64,000 bases of DNA from Macrosoma leucophasiata (taxonomy: Eukaryota > Arthropoda > Insecta > Lepidoptera > Hedylidae): the NCBI GenBank assembly GCA_036365455.1, contig JAWQUS010000002.1:2232001-2296000 (forward strand), read 5' to 3'. The stretch's first letter is position 1. Each line of letters starts with the position of its first letter. A program made the position numbers and the translations under genes. This document shows positions 30,875 to 40,410 of the stretch, piece by piece. The notes beneath the pieces are model-generated. The model searched no databases, was not told the DNA's origin, and saw only the letters and a list, made by a program, of their open reading frames with translations.

Positions 30875-31383
30875 AGCGACCCGCCCCGTATTCGCGCGGA
30901 TGCAATAAAGATTATTACTTGTAATAAAATGCCGTTCTCAATCAACAATTCATCTTTTTAAAAAAAATAATTCACGACTGACAACGGCCATAAAGCTTGA
31001 AGTTAAAAATTAGTATGATTGTTAAGTTTTCTAAAAACTTCTAATTTTCCACGTAGTCATCTATTTCTTCATAAAAACCTTCCACGGACAATTACAAATA
31101 CAACAAAGAAATTAACGAAACCAGCCTTCTAGAGTTTTACACTTAGCAACACATTAAACGATTCATTTTTATTTATATAGATTATACAAATATATAAATA
31201 CAAGCTTTGGCACATGATTTTATATGTGTGTATTTTTTCTCTTTTAAAAAAAAGTATTCTATTTTACTTTTAATATCTCCAAGAATATGTGTACAAAGTT
31301 TCATAATCATTGGTTTAGTAGTGTTCGCGTGAAGGTGTAACAAAGAAACTAACATTCGCATATATATCTAATATCAGTAGGAT
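30875..31383 (-). mobile_element. Non-autonomous Helitron, ~509 bp
   Basis: Reading from the minus strand it starts TCCTACTGATATTAGATATA, has TTCACGCGAACACTACTAAA in the 5' part, and ends CGCGCGAATACGGGGCGGGT then CGCTAG. The CCGC/GCGG stem before the terminus fits a Helitron. No Rep/Helicase coding sequence. Confidence 0.7.
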
Positions 31384-31897
31384 TTTTTTATTAACTTAAA
31401 TTACCCAAGAATCGAATTTCAAATAAAGCAACATTAATAAAACCGCTGTCTCTACAACACTACATCAATGAAAACAAACTACATTGAAAGTAACACGTAA
31501 CGCCATCTATCATCTAGTAGCGGCACTACAAGCGAAAGTTGCAGTGATGGGTTGGTATCTTGGTAGCAACTTATGTGTTATTGATTTTAACAATAAAGTA
31601 ATTTATGAACCTATTATGTATTTAGATATTGTTTTCTTTTTGTCTTTATTACAACAGTAAGAGAAAAAAAAAAATTGATGAACTGTTAAATAATTAATTC
31701 AATAAAACGACAATCAGTTTCCACAATACCTAGTACTTGTTTATATTGGTCAGGATAGTTACAAAATTATAGTTCACATTATTATGCATAAAAGTAACCT
31801 AGGTATTAATCCAGATGAGTTGTCATTCTTGCGGCCTCACACTTTTGCCTTTACCTATTACTGGTATAAATAAAGCGGAAGATAGATGCAAATTGAT
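31384..31897. other. AT-rich intergenic sequence
   Basis: 31500-31560 contains GTAACGCCATCTATCATCTA, a motif shared with the 34.87 kb region. Nothing else recognised. Confidence 0.45.
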
Positions 31898-32038
31898 GTA
31901 GGCACCACCGCATTACATAATATACCTGCCGCTAAAAGGTAGTGTTCAGCACCATCGTGTTCTGGTGAGGTGGTAATGTACGGCCCTGTAATTGCTAACA
32001 CCTTAGGCCTTAGCCTATAAACATACACATTAAAAGAA
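31898..32038 (+). mobile_element. Bm1-like SINE, 5' half
   Basis: TAGGCACCACCGCATTACAT to GTACGGCCCTGTAATTGC and a short CTATAAACATACACATT. Faces an oppositely oriented copy immediately to the right. Confidence 0.82.
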
Positions 32039-32043
32039 AAAAT

Positions 32044-32203
32044 CTCAATGCAGATGTTGGCACTCCTGAGGCCTAAACTGTTGTGCCGGAAATCAGGGGG
32101 CCGTACAAGATAATACTGTACACTACCATTGAGCGGCAAGTGGATTAGGTAATGCGATGGCGTGTCTACGCCCTTTAACACAGTCCATGGAGCTTTGCCA
32201 CTA
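32044..32203 (-). mobile_element. Bm1-like SINE, 5' two thirds
   Basis: CTCAATGCAGATGTTGGCAC to GGAGCTTTGCCACTAG. The 3' third is missing, so the two copies at 31.9-32.2 kb form an inverted pair joined through truncated ends. Confidence 0.82.
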
Positions 32204-32432
32204 GAATTACGCTGAATCGTACTACCGCAGCGTATTCTTTACATTTCTTTCTATATTGTATTCACAATCACACAGGCGTGCGTACAATACAATAAATAAG
32301 AATTAACCTTTATTAAAATTGCCATAATTATAAACATTGTAACGCAACTTATTAAAATTCTGTAAATAAACACATGTCTATTAATAAGCTATAGCCGCAC
32401 CCTGTAGTATAAATTGTGAGTATAAATTAGGG

Positions 32433-32801
32433 ATGTTACGAATATACTGGCAGGCTCGAACATCTGAGCCCGCGCAGAGACATTAGGAGTCTGTGCGTGT
32501 TGTACCGTCTCTTCAATGGTGAGTGCTCTGTTGAACTGTTCGACATGGTGCCACCGTCTCTTTTCCTACACCGTACGAGTATTTTCCTGCCCGCCGAAAA
32601 AAGAAGTTCCACCCTCACCGACTGGACACCTGGCAGTGCTGAACAGTGCGGTTCTCACGTTCGTTCCTGCCCAGAAGTGCCAATTGTGGAGCGAACTTCC
32701 CTCTGAGTTATTCCGTAGATGCTGCAATATGGAGTCCTTCAAAAATGGCGTCAAAAGAGTCCTCCAGGACTGGCAGAATATACACCCACTGAATAAATAA
32801 T
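32433..32801 (+). pseudogene. Jockey-like LINE, C-terminal end
   Basis: Plus-strand reading: VLYRLFNGECSVELFDMVPP (about 32494-32553) in one frame, then a frame change, and AQKCQLWSELPSELFRRCCN with MESFKNGVKRVLQDW (about 32667-32780) in another. This pairing of a ‘YRLFNGECS..LFDLVP’ block and a ‘LWNELP..F....FK..V...L’ block is the usual C-terminal end of lepidopteran non-LTR RT proteins. Catalytic motifs are absent. It is joined at 32801 to a minus-oriented SINE. Confidence 0.75.
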
Positions 32802-33006
32802 AGACACCCACACAAAGACCAAGGTCAAAATGCAGATGCGTCACCACTCCTGAGGCCTAAGGTGTTATGCCTCTGTGCCGGAAATTACAGTACCGTACAT
32901 TACCAACTGACCGATAGTGCTGAAAACTACCATTTAGCGGCAAGTATATTAGGTGATGCGGTGGTGCCTACGCCCCCGAGCTCCATCACTGGAGCTCTAC
33001 CACCAT
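32802..33006 (-). mobile_element. Bm1-like SINE, 5' two thirds
   Basis: Starts inside the element at TAGACACCCACACAAAGACC and ends GAGCTCTACCACCA. The missing 3' tail is replaced exactly at the junction by the LINE C-terminal fragment. Confidence 0.88.
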
Positions 33007-33162
33007 GTACCGGCCATATTGTAAAAAACGGCTCTGTAATACTTGTATTTCGGAAGACATACATGTACATTTATTATAATATATAATGATATTGTTCTCA
33101 TACTCCTATAGATATTGAGCATGTTTACTTCTAAGTGGTTATTTACTTGCACCTTTATATAC

Positions 33163-33450
33163 CTACTTGCCGCTAAATGGTAGTGTTCAGCCCTATCGTT
33201 TTCCGGCCAGGTGGTAATGTACGGCCCTGTAATTTCCGGCACAGAGGCATAACACGTTAGGGCTCAGGAGTGGTAACGCATCTGCATTTTGACCTTAGTC
33301 TTTGTGTAGGTATCTATGAGCTGCAGTCATCATTTAATATCAATGTGAACTGCATGCTTGTTTGCCACTTCCGTACGTCTACGGAGTCTACCACCAGTTC
33401 AGATACTGGTTATCTGAACTGTATTCTTGTTTGCTACATAAAAAAGTACA
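33163..33450 (+). mobile_element. Bm1-like SINE plus tail fragment
   Basis: 33163-33373 runs CTTGCCGCTAAATGGTAGTG to GCTTGTTTGCCACTTCCGTA. 33385-33395 is a reversed TCTACCACCAG end and 33411-33448 another plus tail (GAACTGTATTCTTGTTTGCT, ACATAAAAAAG). A GTTCAGATA/TATCTGAAC hairpin sits at 33398-33420. Confidence 0.78.
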
Positions 33451-33774
33451 TTGTTTGGTAAAAATAATATGATAACACGTTATTGGATATCGCCAATATC
33501 CGAAAATATTATTTCGGTTTATATACCTACAGAAAAATGTTTCGATTATCCGGTATTTTCGGATACGGTTACAGAGTTCTATAACATCCCTAGAATAAAT
33601 TAAGGAATCGAACAAAGCACGCTAAGCTTCGTTAATCTCACAATTCGTTTCGGGATGGAAAGCAAAAAAATTATAATTATACAACTGATGCCGAAGCTAT
33701 CCGCGTACGCGTTTGTAGAACCCAGATTTGATAGTTAGTGTGGAGGGGGCTTTTGTAATGTTCGTGGAAGTGTG

Positions 33775-34056
33775 TTTTTTATATAATTAAAGTAGCAAAC
33801 AAGCATGTAGTTCACATTGATGTTATGTGATGACTGCAGCCTATAGACACTCACACAAAGACCAGAGGTCAAAATGCAGATTCGTTATCACTTTTGGGGC
33901 CTATGTGTTATGCCTTTATGCCGGAAATTACAGGGCCGTACATTACCACCTGACCGGAACACGATAGTGCTGAACACTACTATTTAGGGGCAAGTATATT
34001 ATGTAATGCGGTGGTGTCCACGCCCGCGAGCTCCGTCACTAGAGCTCTACCACCAG
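33775..34056 (-). mobile_element. Bm1-like SINE, full length
   Basis: GTGTTTTTTATATAATTAAA tail to AGAGCTCTACCACCAGTTTT. All family blocks present. Confidence 0.9.
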
Positions 34057-34257
34057 TTTTTTAATTTATTTTTGATATAGTTTGTTGAGATGCCATTTTC
34101 CCTGTTTTGGAACGGAACCCTTATTAGTTTACTCGTGTCTCTGTCTGTCGGACTGTCACAACCAATTTTCTCCTAAAGTACCTACTTGACCGATTGAGCT
34201 GAAATTTCGTAGATAATACATGTGAATGAGTATAAAAATGTAAACATGTAATAAAAA

Positions 34258-34312
34258 AAAAAGATTCGGACGAATTGAGAACCTTCTTCTTTTTTTGAAG
34301 TCGGTTAATAAA
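34258..34312 (-). repeat. Dispersed repeat (ACCGACTTCAAAAAAAG), inverted
   Basis: GATTCGGACGAATTGAGAAC and TTTTTGAAGTCGGTTAA. Confidence 0.7.
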
Positions 34313-34337
34313 ACAAACTTCAAACATAGGAGCCCTT

Positions 34338-34574
34338 TAGGATGCAGTCATCACTTAATATCCATGTGAACTACATTTTTTTTTATGTTATGACGGCGGC
34401 AAACAAGCGTGCAGTTCACATTGATTTTAAGTGATGACTGCAGCCCATAGACATTCACACAAAGACCAGAGGTCAAAATGCAGATGCGTTGCCTGAGATC
34501 TTAGTTGATATGCCTCTGTGATAAGTTATTACGGGGCCGTACATGCTTGTTTGCCATATTCGTTACATAAAAAA
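34338..34574 (+). mobile_element. Bm1-like SINE tail split by a second SINE
   Basis: The plus copy's tail is in two pieces: 34338-34374 (GCAGTCATCACTTAATATCC to GAACTACA) and 34542-34574 (CATGCTTGTTTGCCATATTC, GTTACATAAAAAA). Together they restore the family 3' end. The minus-oriented insertion lies between. Confidence 0.85.
34375..34541 (-). mobile_element. Bm1-like SINE inserted in another SINE
   Basis: TTTTTATGTTATGACGGCGG to GATAAGTTATTACGGGGCCG, 5'-truncated, placed inside the tail of the plus copy. The borders share ACA. Confidence 0.85.
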
Positions 34575-34649
34575 TAGTATTATATATATATTTATAAAAT
34601 GTTACTATCCTAAAATGTATCTGTTCGTAAAATTGTACTTACTTTATTT

Positions 34650-34885
34650 TAATTGTTTTATATTATTTCGCATTAACACATGCTTGTGAAATATATTTTA
34701 TTTTTTAAAAGTAAAATGGAAAGAAAAATTAGACTTCAGGCGAGACTCGAACTTGCGGCCTACTGAGAATCTAGTCCAGCCGCTCTTCCAATTGAGCTAC
34801 TGAAGTCCTGCCCGATTTATCAAATCTTTCCTTCACATTTGTTGCATTGCTTTATGGTAGCAGCAGCGCCATCTATTACGTATTA
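34650..34885 (-). mobile_element. tRNA-like repeat family C, copy 1
   Basis: On the minus strand: AATAGATGGCGCTGCTGCTA, CATAAAGCAATGCAACAAAT and GTGAAGGAAAGATTTGATAA lead into a 76-base tRNA-like unit (34731-34806): acceptor-like GACTTCAG..CTGAAGTC, D-arm TAGCTCAATTGGAAGAGC, T-arm GTTCGAGTC. Then AATTTTTCTTTCCATTTTAC and a 36-base end (34685-34650). The anticodon stem pairs poorly and position 37 is a pyrimidine, so a working tRNA is doubtful. Confidence 0.75.
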
Positions 34886-34892
34886 CTATTAT

Positions 34893-35018
34893 TAACGACT
34901 GAACCGATTTTAATGAAATTTGGTACAGAGATAGAGCTGACTTTGAGAAAGAACAGGCTACTTAGTTATTTATAAAACGACATCCACGCGGACGCAGCCG
35001 CGGGCAACAGCTAGTATA
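34893..35018 (+). mobile_element. Short Helitron, 3' part
   Basis: ACGACTGAACCGATTTTAAT to GCAGCCGCGGGCAACAGCTA. The 5' half is replaced by the family C repeat. Confidence 0.8.
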
Positions 35019-35358
35019 TTAAAAAAGTAGCTTCCATACTTACCCCGCCACCACATGTGTACCACATGGTCGAGACATGTTCAAATCCTCACGGTATCCT
35101 GAGGGGTTCACTACACTGATCCGCGACCCTGTCCCTGCGTTTTTGAACCTGAGACTAGTGACCGCGGGGGTTCTTTAAAAATAATATTATATAAAACGAA
35201 AACACAGGTGTGTATAATAACATAAACGACACCTGTTTTATATAAAACCTGTTATCTTTTTATTCATAAATAGGTATATATGAATAAGGAGAAAAGCCTA
35301 TAGTTATGACATTAGATTTGTAAAAAAAACACGCTTAGGTACACTCCACATTAGGTAT
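35019..35358. other. Intergenic sequence
   Basis: No feature recognised. Confidence 0.45.
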
Positions 35359-35486
35359 TATATAAACCTATGTTGTAGATGCCGTTGTACACATACAACA
35401 CATACACAAACACAACAAATATCTGGAGGCCTTACAAATATTTGTTAAGGTGCGGGAATCGAACCCGCTGGACTAATCGGGTTGAT
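35359..35486 (-). mobile_element. tRNA-derived SINE family A, partial
   Basis: TATAAACCTATGTTGTAGAT, GCCGTTGTACACATACAACA, then GTGCGGGAATCGAACCCGCT and GGACTAATCGGGTTG. The anticodon-arm part of the tRNA head is deleted (about 20-25 bases missing). Confidence 0.82.
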
Positions 35487-35639
35487 GTTTTGTCTTTGTC
35501 AATTGTATTGTTGATTGTGTGAGATAGAAAAGACAAAAAATTATTAGCAACACTTTAGTTAAGATTGTTTTTTTTTTGTTGAGATGTTGATGATGACTTT
35601 TCTTCAATATTTTATGTAACTGCGAAAAAGATAAAAAAA

Positions 35640-35761
35640 TAATTGTTTTATATTATTTCGCATTAACACATGCTTCAAGTCAAATTTTTCTTTCCATTTT
35701 TCTTTAAAAATAAAATATATTTTACAAGCATGTGTTAATGCGAAATAATATAAAACAATTA
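35640..35761. repeat. Perfect 36-bp inverted repeat around a family C tail
   Basis: Arms 35640-35675 (TAATTGTTTTATATTATTTC..) and 35726-35761 are exact reverse complements over 36 bases. The same 36-mer occurs a third time, exact, at 34650-34685. The 50-base spacer is the family C tail (AATTTTTCTTTCCATTTTTC, TTTAAAAATAAAATATA). Confidence 0.9.
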
Positions 35762-35841
35762 TTAAGGGTAAAAGCGACTTCTTTACGATATTCAATAAAC
35801 TGAAAAGTCTATTATATCGGTTGCCTAACTAGCATAGTTGG

Positions 35842-36025
35842 TAATAGATGGCTGCTATCATAAAGCAATGCAATAGATGTGAAGGAAAGATTTGACAAAT
35901 CAGGCAGGGCTTCAGTAGCTCAATTGGAAGAGCGGCTGGACTAGATTCCCAGTAGGTCGCGAGTTCGAGTCTCACCTGAAGTCAAATTTTTTGTTCCATT
36001 TTTCTTTAAAAATAAAATATAAAAA
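35842..36025 (+). mobile_element. tRNA-like repeat family C, copy 2
   Basis: Same order as copy 1 but inverted: AATAGATGGCTGCTATCATA, GTGAAGGAAAGATTTGACAA, tRNA-like unit 35908-35983 (GGCTTCAGTAGCTCAATTGG to TCACCTGAAGTC), then the TTTTTCTTTAAAAATAAAAT tail. Differences between the copies fall in stems without restoring pairing, as expected for a non-functional tRNA-like sequence. Confidence 0.78.
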
Positions 36026-36309
36026 CATAAAATAGACAGTTGTTTTTTAGAGTTAATTTCAAATATAGAGGCCACTTTTGTTCTTCTCTATTTACCCCTT
36101 TCGTTTAAAGGGTCGTGAAGTTATATTTTAATACACACAATGCACCGTTGCGTTTGCTGCACGACAGATGACACAATGCAACGATAACGTCCAACAATGT
36201 TTGTATAAGCAAGTGTAAACCTTATCGCGATTGTTCAATCATATGCTGGAGTAACATCATGTTGGTGTCATTTAAGTAGGTAAAGCTTTTAGGTCAATTT
36301 TATTTAGAC
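36026..36309. other. Intergenic sequence
   Basis: No feature recognised. Confidence 0.45.
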
Positions 36310-37025
36310 TATGTGATATTTGGAATATTCACAAGGGATTCGTTGTAGTTATAATTATAATACCAGAAATAAAAATAAATTAGTATTTCCAAGTTTTCGC
36401 CTATGGAAAACACATAAATGTTTCTTAACATGTTGTATACAGTTTTATAACAAAATTCCGTCCAACATTCTTGAACTTACAGATAATAAATTCAAGTCAT
36501 GTATTAAACGCACACTATGTAAAAATGCGTACTATAGACTCGATGACTATCTAAAGGATAGAGATGCCTGGACAAATGCTGGTCTAGCTCCACAAGACTA
36601 AACAATAATTTTGTGAAATGAATGTGCACTGTACTTGATATTGTAAAACATAGTTATAAGTTTCATTTTGTGAAAATAGTTTTAAGGAACATATTTTGAA
36701 AAGACCCTACTGAGTTTTGTTTTGGCAGGTTTTTTCTCAGTAATGTGGGCTTTGGAACTCTGCCAGTGAATGACAAAGAATGTCCCATATTTTTTTGTTT
36801 TTTTATCTTGCCGTTTGTAAAAGAGAGTATGGAACATTCTGTTGATACCTATTTTTATTATTAAGTATTTTTGGACTATTATTAATTTATTTACTTTGAC
36901 ATATTAATCAACGTATCAGTTGTTATTCGCTTTAATTTTATATTTGTAATTTGACCTATCACAAGCAGATTCTATTATTTCCAAGTGATTAAATGAATTT
37001 TTGAGTTTGAGTTTGAGTAGAAAAA
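36310..37025 (+). pseudogene. CR1-like LINE, C-terminus and 3' UTR
   Basis: Open frame to 36601 (stop TAA). Residues include YNYNTRNKNKL, then FYNKIPSNILEL and FKSCIKRTLCKNAYYRLDDY before DRDAW near the end. This ‘TRN..L..P..R......YNKIP......FK..I...L...AYY...DYL’ pattern is the C-terminal tail that follows the RT domain in CR1-group LINEs (Daphne/CR1-like; exact clade uncertain). The 3' UTR contains GCTTTGGAACTCTGCCAGTG and AATGACAAAGAATGTCCCAT, and ends GAGTTTGAGTTTGAG, a short repeat tail. The copy is 5'-truncated near 36310. A second 3' UTR in the opposite orientation is at 60940-61245. Confidence 0.82.
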
Positions 37026-37313
37026 GTATGCTTTTTTCTGTTTTTCGACCTACCTTTGGTACAACTATATTAAAGAAATAATATTGGTAAGAACTCTCCA
37101 TTGAACGGAATGGTCAGTGAATACAACATGCTCAATAAGAAAACTGAGCTTGACATCTTCAGTATGTCTCTACCAACATTAAAAAGTAGAGTGCTGGAAT
37201 CATTACATTGCATCTAGCTGTATAGCTATAGGTGATTGTAATTAATCTTATTTAAAATTAGAATAGGTTTGATTTTCTTTAGTTTTAATTTAATTTAAAT
37301 GTGCAAATTTAAA

Positions 37314-37632
37314 CTGCCTCAGTAGCGTAGTGGTAGCAGGCCACTACTATTACGCTGGAGGTCCTGGGTTCGATTCCCGGGTCGGGGACTATCAGAGATA
37401 ACGGTTTAAAATCCTTTATCTCTGCTTCTATCGGGATTTTTCCATTTTCTGGAAGTTTCCCAGTACCCCGGAGTTTGGTAATGTGCCCGAAGATGGCAAC
37501 AGATTCGCCACCTGTTACATGGGCCAAAACGTAACCGGCGAGTCGTGGGTGTTTGCATGTATGATTGAATGCATGCATTTACCTCTGCCTACCCCTTCGG
37601 GGATTACAGGCGTGAAGTTACGTACGTTACGT
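37314..37632 (+). mobile_element. tRNA-derived SINE family B, complete
   Basis: Head CTGCCTCAGTAGCGTAGTGG (A box), GGCCACTACTATTACGCTGG and GGGTTCGATTCCCGGGTCGG (B box). Body: GATAACGGTTTAAAATCCTT, GTTTGGTAATGTGCCCGAAG, GGGTGTTTGCATGTATGATT. Tail: CCCCTTCGGGGATTACAGGC and GTGAAGTTACG. Minus-strand open frame 37578-37309 is an artefact repeated at 45.4 kb. Confidence 0.92.
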
Positions 37633-37861
37633 TTACGTTTTTTAAATGTGCATTTTATCTAGATTCTAATTTATCTAATCTTCGTGTCGCACTTGATTTA
37701 ATTGGAAAGCTGTACATAGGTACCTATAATAGGCATATGCATCAGACCAATGCTTCTGTGTTATATTTTGTAACTATTTGATATACTATGCTGTTGGTGT
37801 GTCAATAAAAAAAAACAAAGAATATAGTTAAGTATTTCAGTAGAATGGCTCCTTTTCTATT

Positions 37862-38093
37862 TTTTTTTTATGTAATGAAAGTGGCAAACAAGCGTGCAGT
37901 TCACATTGGTGTTAAGTGATGACTGCAGCCTATAGACACCCACACAATGACCAGAGGTCAAAATGCAAATGCGCTGCCACTCCTGAGGCATTAGGTGTTA
38001 TGCCTCTGTGCCGGAAATTACAGAGCCGTACATTACCACCTGACCGAAACACGATAGTGCTGAACACTACCATTTAACGGCAAGTATATTAAT
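37862..38093 (-). mobile_element. Bm1-like SINE lacking the 5' ~55 bases
   Basis: TATGTAATGAAAGTGGCAAA to ACCATTTAACGGCAAGTATA. Confidence 0.9.
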
Positions 38094-38109
38094 TTTACAA
38101 ACTCACAAG

Positions 38110-38200
38110 ACAGAGTTTAGGAAAAGAAAAGGAGAGAAGACATTCTTAGTAATTGACAGATTACACTGGTAGAGTTCCAAAGGCTGGTATGATTATGGTA
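38110..38200 (-). mobile_element. CR1-like LINE 3' UTR scrap
   Basis: ACATTCTTAGTAATTGACAG and TAGAGTTCCAAAGGCTGGTA match the 3' UTR at 61.2 kb, decayed. Confidence 0.5.
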
Positions 38201-38217
38201 TAATATGATAATATAAA

Positions 38218-38272
38218 AAAGTATCCGGACGAATTGAGAACCTCTTTCTTTTTTTGAAGTCTGTTAAAAATG
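38218..38272 (-). repeat. Dispersed repeat (ACCGACTTCAAAAAAAG), inverted
   Basis: GTATCCGGACGAATTGAGAA and TTTTTGAAGTCTGTTAA. Confidence 0.7.
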
Positions 38273-38594
38273 ATAACTAACCCAATCGTCGACACAATTG
38301 AAACTGCAAATGTTTGTCAATTTTTTTTATTGTGTCGGTTGCATATTGTGGCGGTTGCAACCACCTGACAACAGATGGTGCAATCACCTAATATGACAAT
38401 TGATTTCAATTGTGTCTCCGCCAATATTGGCCGCCAGATCCGTGAGAGAAATGGGAAATAGAAATTTGAGTCCGATGTGACATTTGAGCAGCTCGTGATC
38501 GCTGGTTCAAGTCCCGAAGTCAAATGTTTGCTATTAGAAACATTTCACTTATCACGAAAAATACAGTAATACGGCTCAACGATAGCGTTCGTAA

Positions 38595-38885
38595 TGAAAA
38601 TGTAAAAAAGAGGCTTTGTCTGAATGAGAGTATCGGTGAATCGGGTATGGTTCAGACATATAGAAAGAGTGTCGAATGAGCGAATGACTAAACAGATATA
38701 CAATGCGAATGTCGATGGTTGTAGAGTCCCAGAAGACCAAGACTGACCTACCATGATCAAATAGGTCGAATACTGTCTGAGGGTGGAGTCAGAAGTCTTA
38801 GGAATAGGCGTGCATGTTTGAAGAGAATGATAAAGGTAGATGAGGCACTTGAAGTGTGTCAGGACTCGGATATCTGACGCTTCAC
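38595..38885 (+). pseudogene. LINE C-terminus, family D, longest copy
   Basis: Conserved coding order of the family: CGGGTATGGTTCAGACATAT and GAGCGAATGACTAAACAGAT (VRMV..RMTKQIYNANVDG-type block), a broken GGTTGTAGAGTCCCAGAAGA block, then GGCGTGCATGTTTGAAGAGA (ACLKRMI), GATGAGGCACTTGAAGTGTG and GGATATCTGACGCTTCACAC (W changed to a TGA stop). Several stops and frame changes mark it as dead. It runs without a break into the 21-bp minisatellite. Confidence 0.75.
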
Positions 38886-39065
38886 ACTCTCTGCCTACCC
38901 AGCCAGACTCTCTGCCTACCCAGCCAAACTCTCTGCCTACCCAGCTAGACTCTCTGTCTACCCAGCCAGACTCTCTGCCTACCCAGCCAGACTTTCTGCC
39001 TACCCAGCCAGACTCTCTGCCTACCCAGCCAGACTCTCTGCCTACCCAGCCAGACTCTCTGCCTA
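38886..39065 (+). repeat. 21-bp minisatellite, ~8.6 units
   Basis: Unit ACTCTCTGCCTACCCAGCCA plus G, repeated with single-base variants at five or so positions (for example GCCAAAC, GCTAGAC, CTGTCTACC, GACTTTC). In the LINE frame it encodes LSAYPAR repeats, an expansion of the normal C-terminal LSAYPVRDLG; in another frame DSLPTQP. 21 is a multiple of three, so both frames stay open, which explains the 184- and 94-codon open frames here. Confidence 0.92.
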
Positions 39066-39138
39066 AAAGCGATCTGCGCGAAGATGGCGACTGGGCCACC
39101 GGCCGCAGTCATCCAGCTCACTAAATTAAGAACTTTTT

Positions 39139-39422
39139 ACTGGTGGTAGAGCTCCAGTGAAGGAGCTCGCAGGTGTAGGCACCACCGCATTACCTAATAT
39201 ACTTGCCGCTAAATGGTAGTGTTCAGCACTATCGTGTTCCGGTCAGGTGGTAATGTACGGCCCTGTAATTTTCGGCGCAGAGGCATTAACACCTTAGGCC
39301 TCAGGAGTGGTAACGCATCTGCATTTTGACCTTGGTCTTTGTGTGGGTGTCTATAGGCTGCAGTCACCACTTAACATCAATTTGAACTGCATGCTTGTTT
39401 GCCACTTTCATTACATAAATAA
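39139..39422 (+). mobile_element. Bm1-like SINE, full length, reference copy
   Basis: CTGGTGGTAGAGCTCCAGTG at the 5' end and TTGCCACTTTCATTACATAA at the 3' end with no large indel. A good consensus proxy for the family here. Confidence 0.93.
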
Positions 39423-39789
39423 AATTAATCTATGCGTTAGATCGCGCCACTCTCGCCGCCGGGATAAAGTCGCAAAGACCTAATAAATAAATAAATAATC
39501 ATCACAATTTCTCCAAAAACCATTAAATGTACATCTATATATAATCTATTAAAAGCTGTGCAGTAAATCACATGTGTAGTGTTGTGAGGAGCGCGGCCGT
39601 CACTCGTCGCCGAGTTTCACACCCCATAAATATACACTGAACAAAATATTCATGCGCGAATGCCACAAAAACGCGCGCAAAAAACGCACCGCCTCTAGTT
39701 TCGGTGGTTCTCAAACTTTAGACGTCAGATTTACAAGTCAAATCTATATCATAATTTCGCCCAAAATAAATCTACTGCTGGGCAAAGTC
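39423..39789. other. Unassigned sequence
   Basis: CG-rich scraps at 39440-39470 (CTCGCCGCCGGGATAAAGTC) and 39590-39700 (GCGCGGCCGTCACTCGTCGC) and an (ATAA)n patch at 39483-39497. Likely DNA-transposon debris but not placed. Confidence 0.35.
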
Positions 39790-39935
39790 AACATTAAAAC
39801 CGGGATATGCCACCACGCTTATACCTGCTGCTGCTATATATAGATACCTGCGCGGTATGCAGATCGCAGTGGCGGTAGTTTTAACATAGGACGCTGCTGC
39901 ATATCGCGCTTTATTGTATTTACTACCCCATCATC
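39790..39935 (-). pseudogene. RTE-type LINE C-terminal end, decayed
   Basis: CAGATCGCAGTGGCGGTAGT, ATAGGACGCTGCTGCATATC and TTTACTACCCCAT match 23.62-23.72 kb with indels; no continuous frame. Confidence 0.55.
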
Positions 39936-40136
39936 CCTCCCTCCGCACGTGAAGCAGAGGAAGGGGATGGTTCGGGGGTCGAGGAAGTCCTCATTCCCCG
40001 GCCCTATCTGCCCCCGAAGCGTCGGGAGCGTGTTCTAAAGAAGGGAATACTGGTACGCAGGGTAACTCACTGAGGGAGGCCATATACTTTTTTACTCCTG
40101 TTTTTTTTTTGAGCAGCTTTTTAGCCCCTTTTCTTT
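39936..40136 (+). other. Possible retroelement UTR upstream of the repeat
   Basis: GAGGAAGTCCTCATTCCCCG, GAAGCGTCGGGAGCGTGTTC and GGTACGCAGGGTAACTCACT. More GC-rich than its surroundings and directly continuous with the repeat at 40137; it may be an earlier part of the same element. Confidence 0.35.
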
Positions 40137-40410
40137 GTTTTGTATATTTTTTTTAATTTTCTTTTCCTCTCTTTTTTTTGGGCATATTATTTTCTCTCCT
40201 TCAGTGATTCCCCCGCGTACCGCTTACAACTGGTTGAAGAGATTTAGATTTGCTATCGTAAGGGATATCGGGGGGTTTGAGTTTGAGATTGCTAGAAGGT
40301 ACAGACAGTCAATGCTATTTAAGTTGACTCTCTGTAGTAGTCGGTACTAGCGGAAGAATTGTCCCCCATTTGATGAGGTCGCCACGTCCCTACGCCATAA
40401 ACAATTAATC
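40137..40410 (+). repeat. 275-bp direct repeat, left copy
   Basis: GTTTTGTATATTTTTTTTAA at the start, GTACCGCTTACAACTGGTTG and GTCAATGCTATTTAAGTTGA inside, CGTCCCTACGCCATAAACAA at the end. About 97% like 42161-42435. Its last ~55 bases also occur at 1769-1824, so it is a dispersed element 3' end and not only a local duplication. Confidence 0.88.

Noticed and set aside
34731..34806. Functional tRNA gene (also at 35908-35983)
   Set aside because: Acceptor and T arms look right, but the anticodon stem pairs poorly, the two copies differ in stems without compensation, and both sit in repeat flanks.
37309..37578. 89-codon minus frame with a relative at 45433-45212 as a gene family
   Set aside because: Both are antisense readings of family B SINEs.
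38545..39124. 184- and 94-codon frames with SGWVGRE or DSLPTQP repeats
   Set aside because: Both come from the 21-bp minisatellite, whose unit length is a multiple of three; they extend into LINE and SINE sequence without signals.
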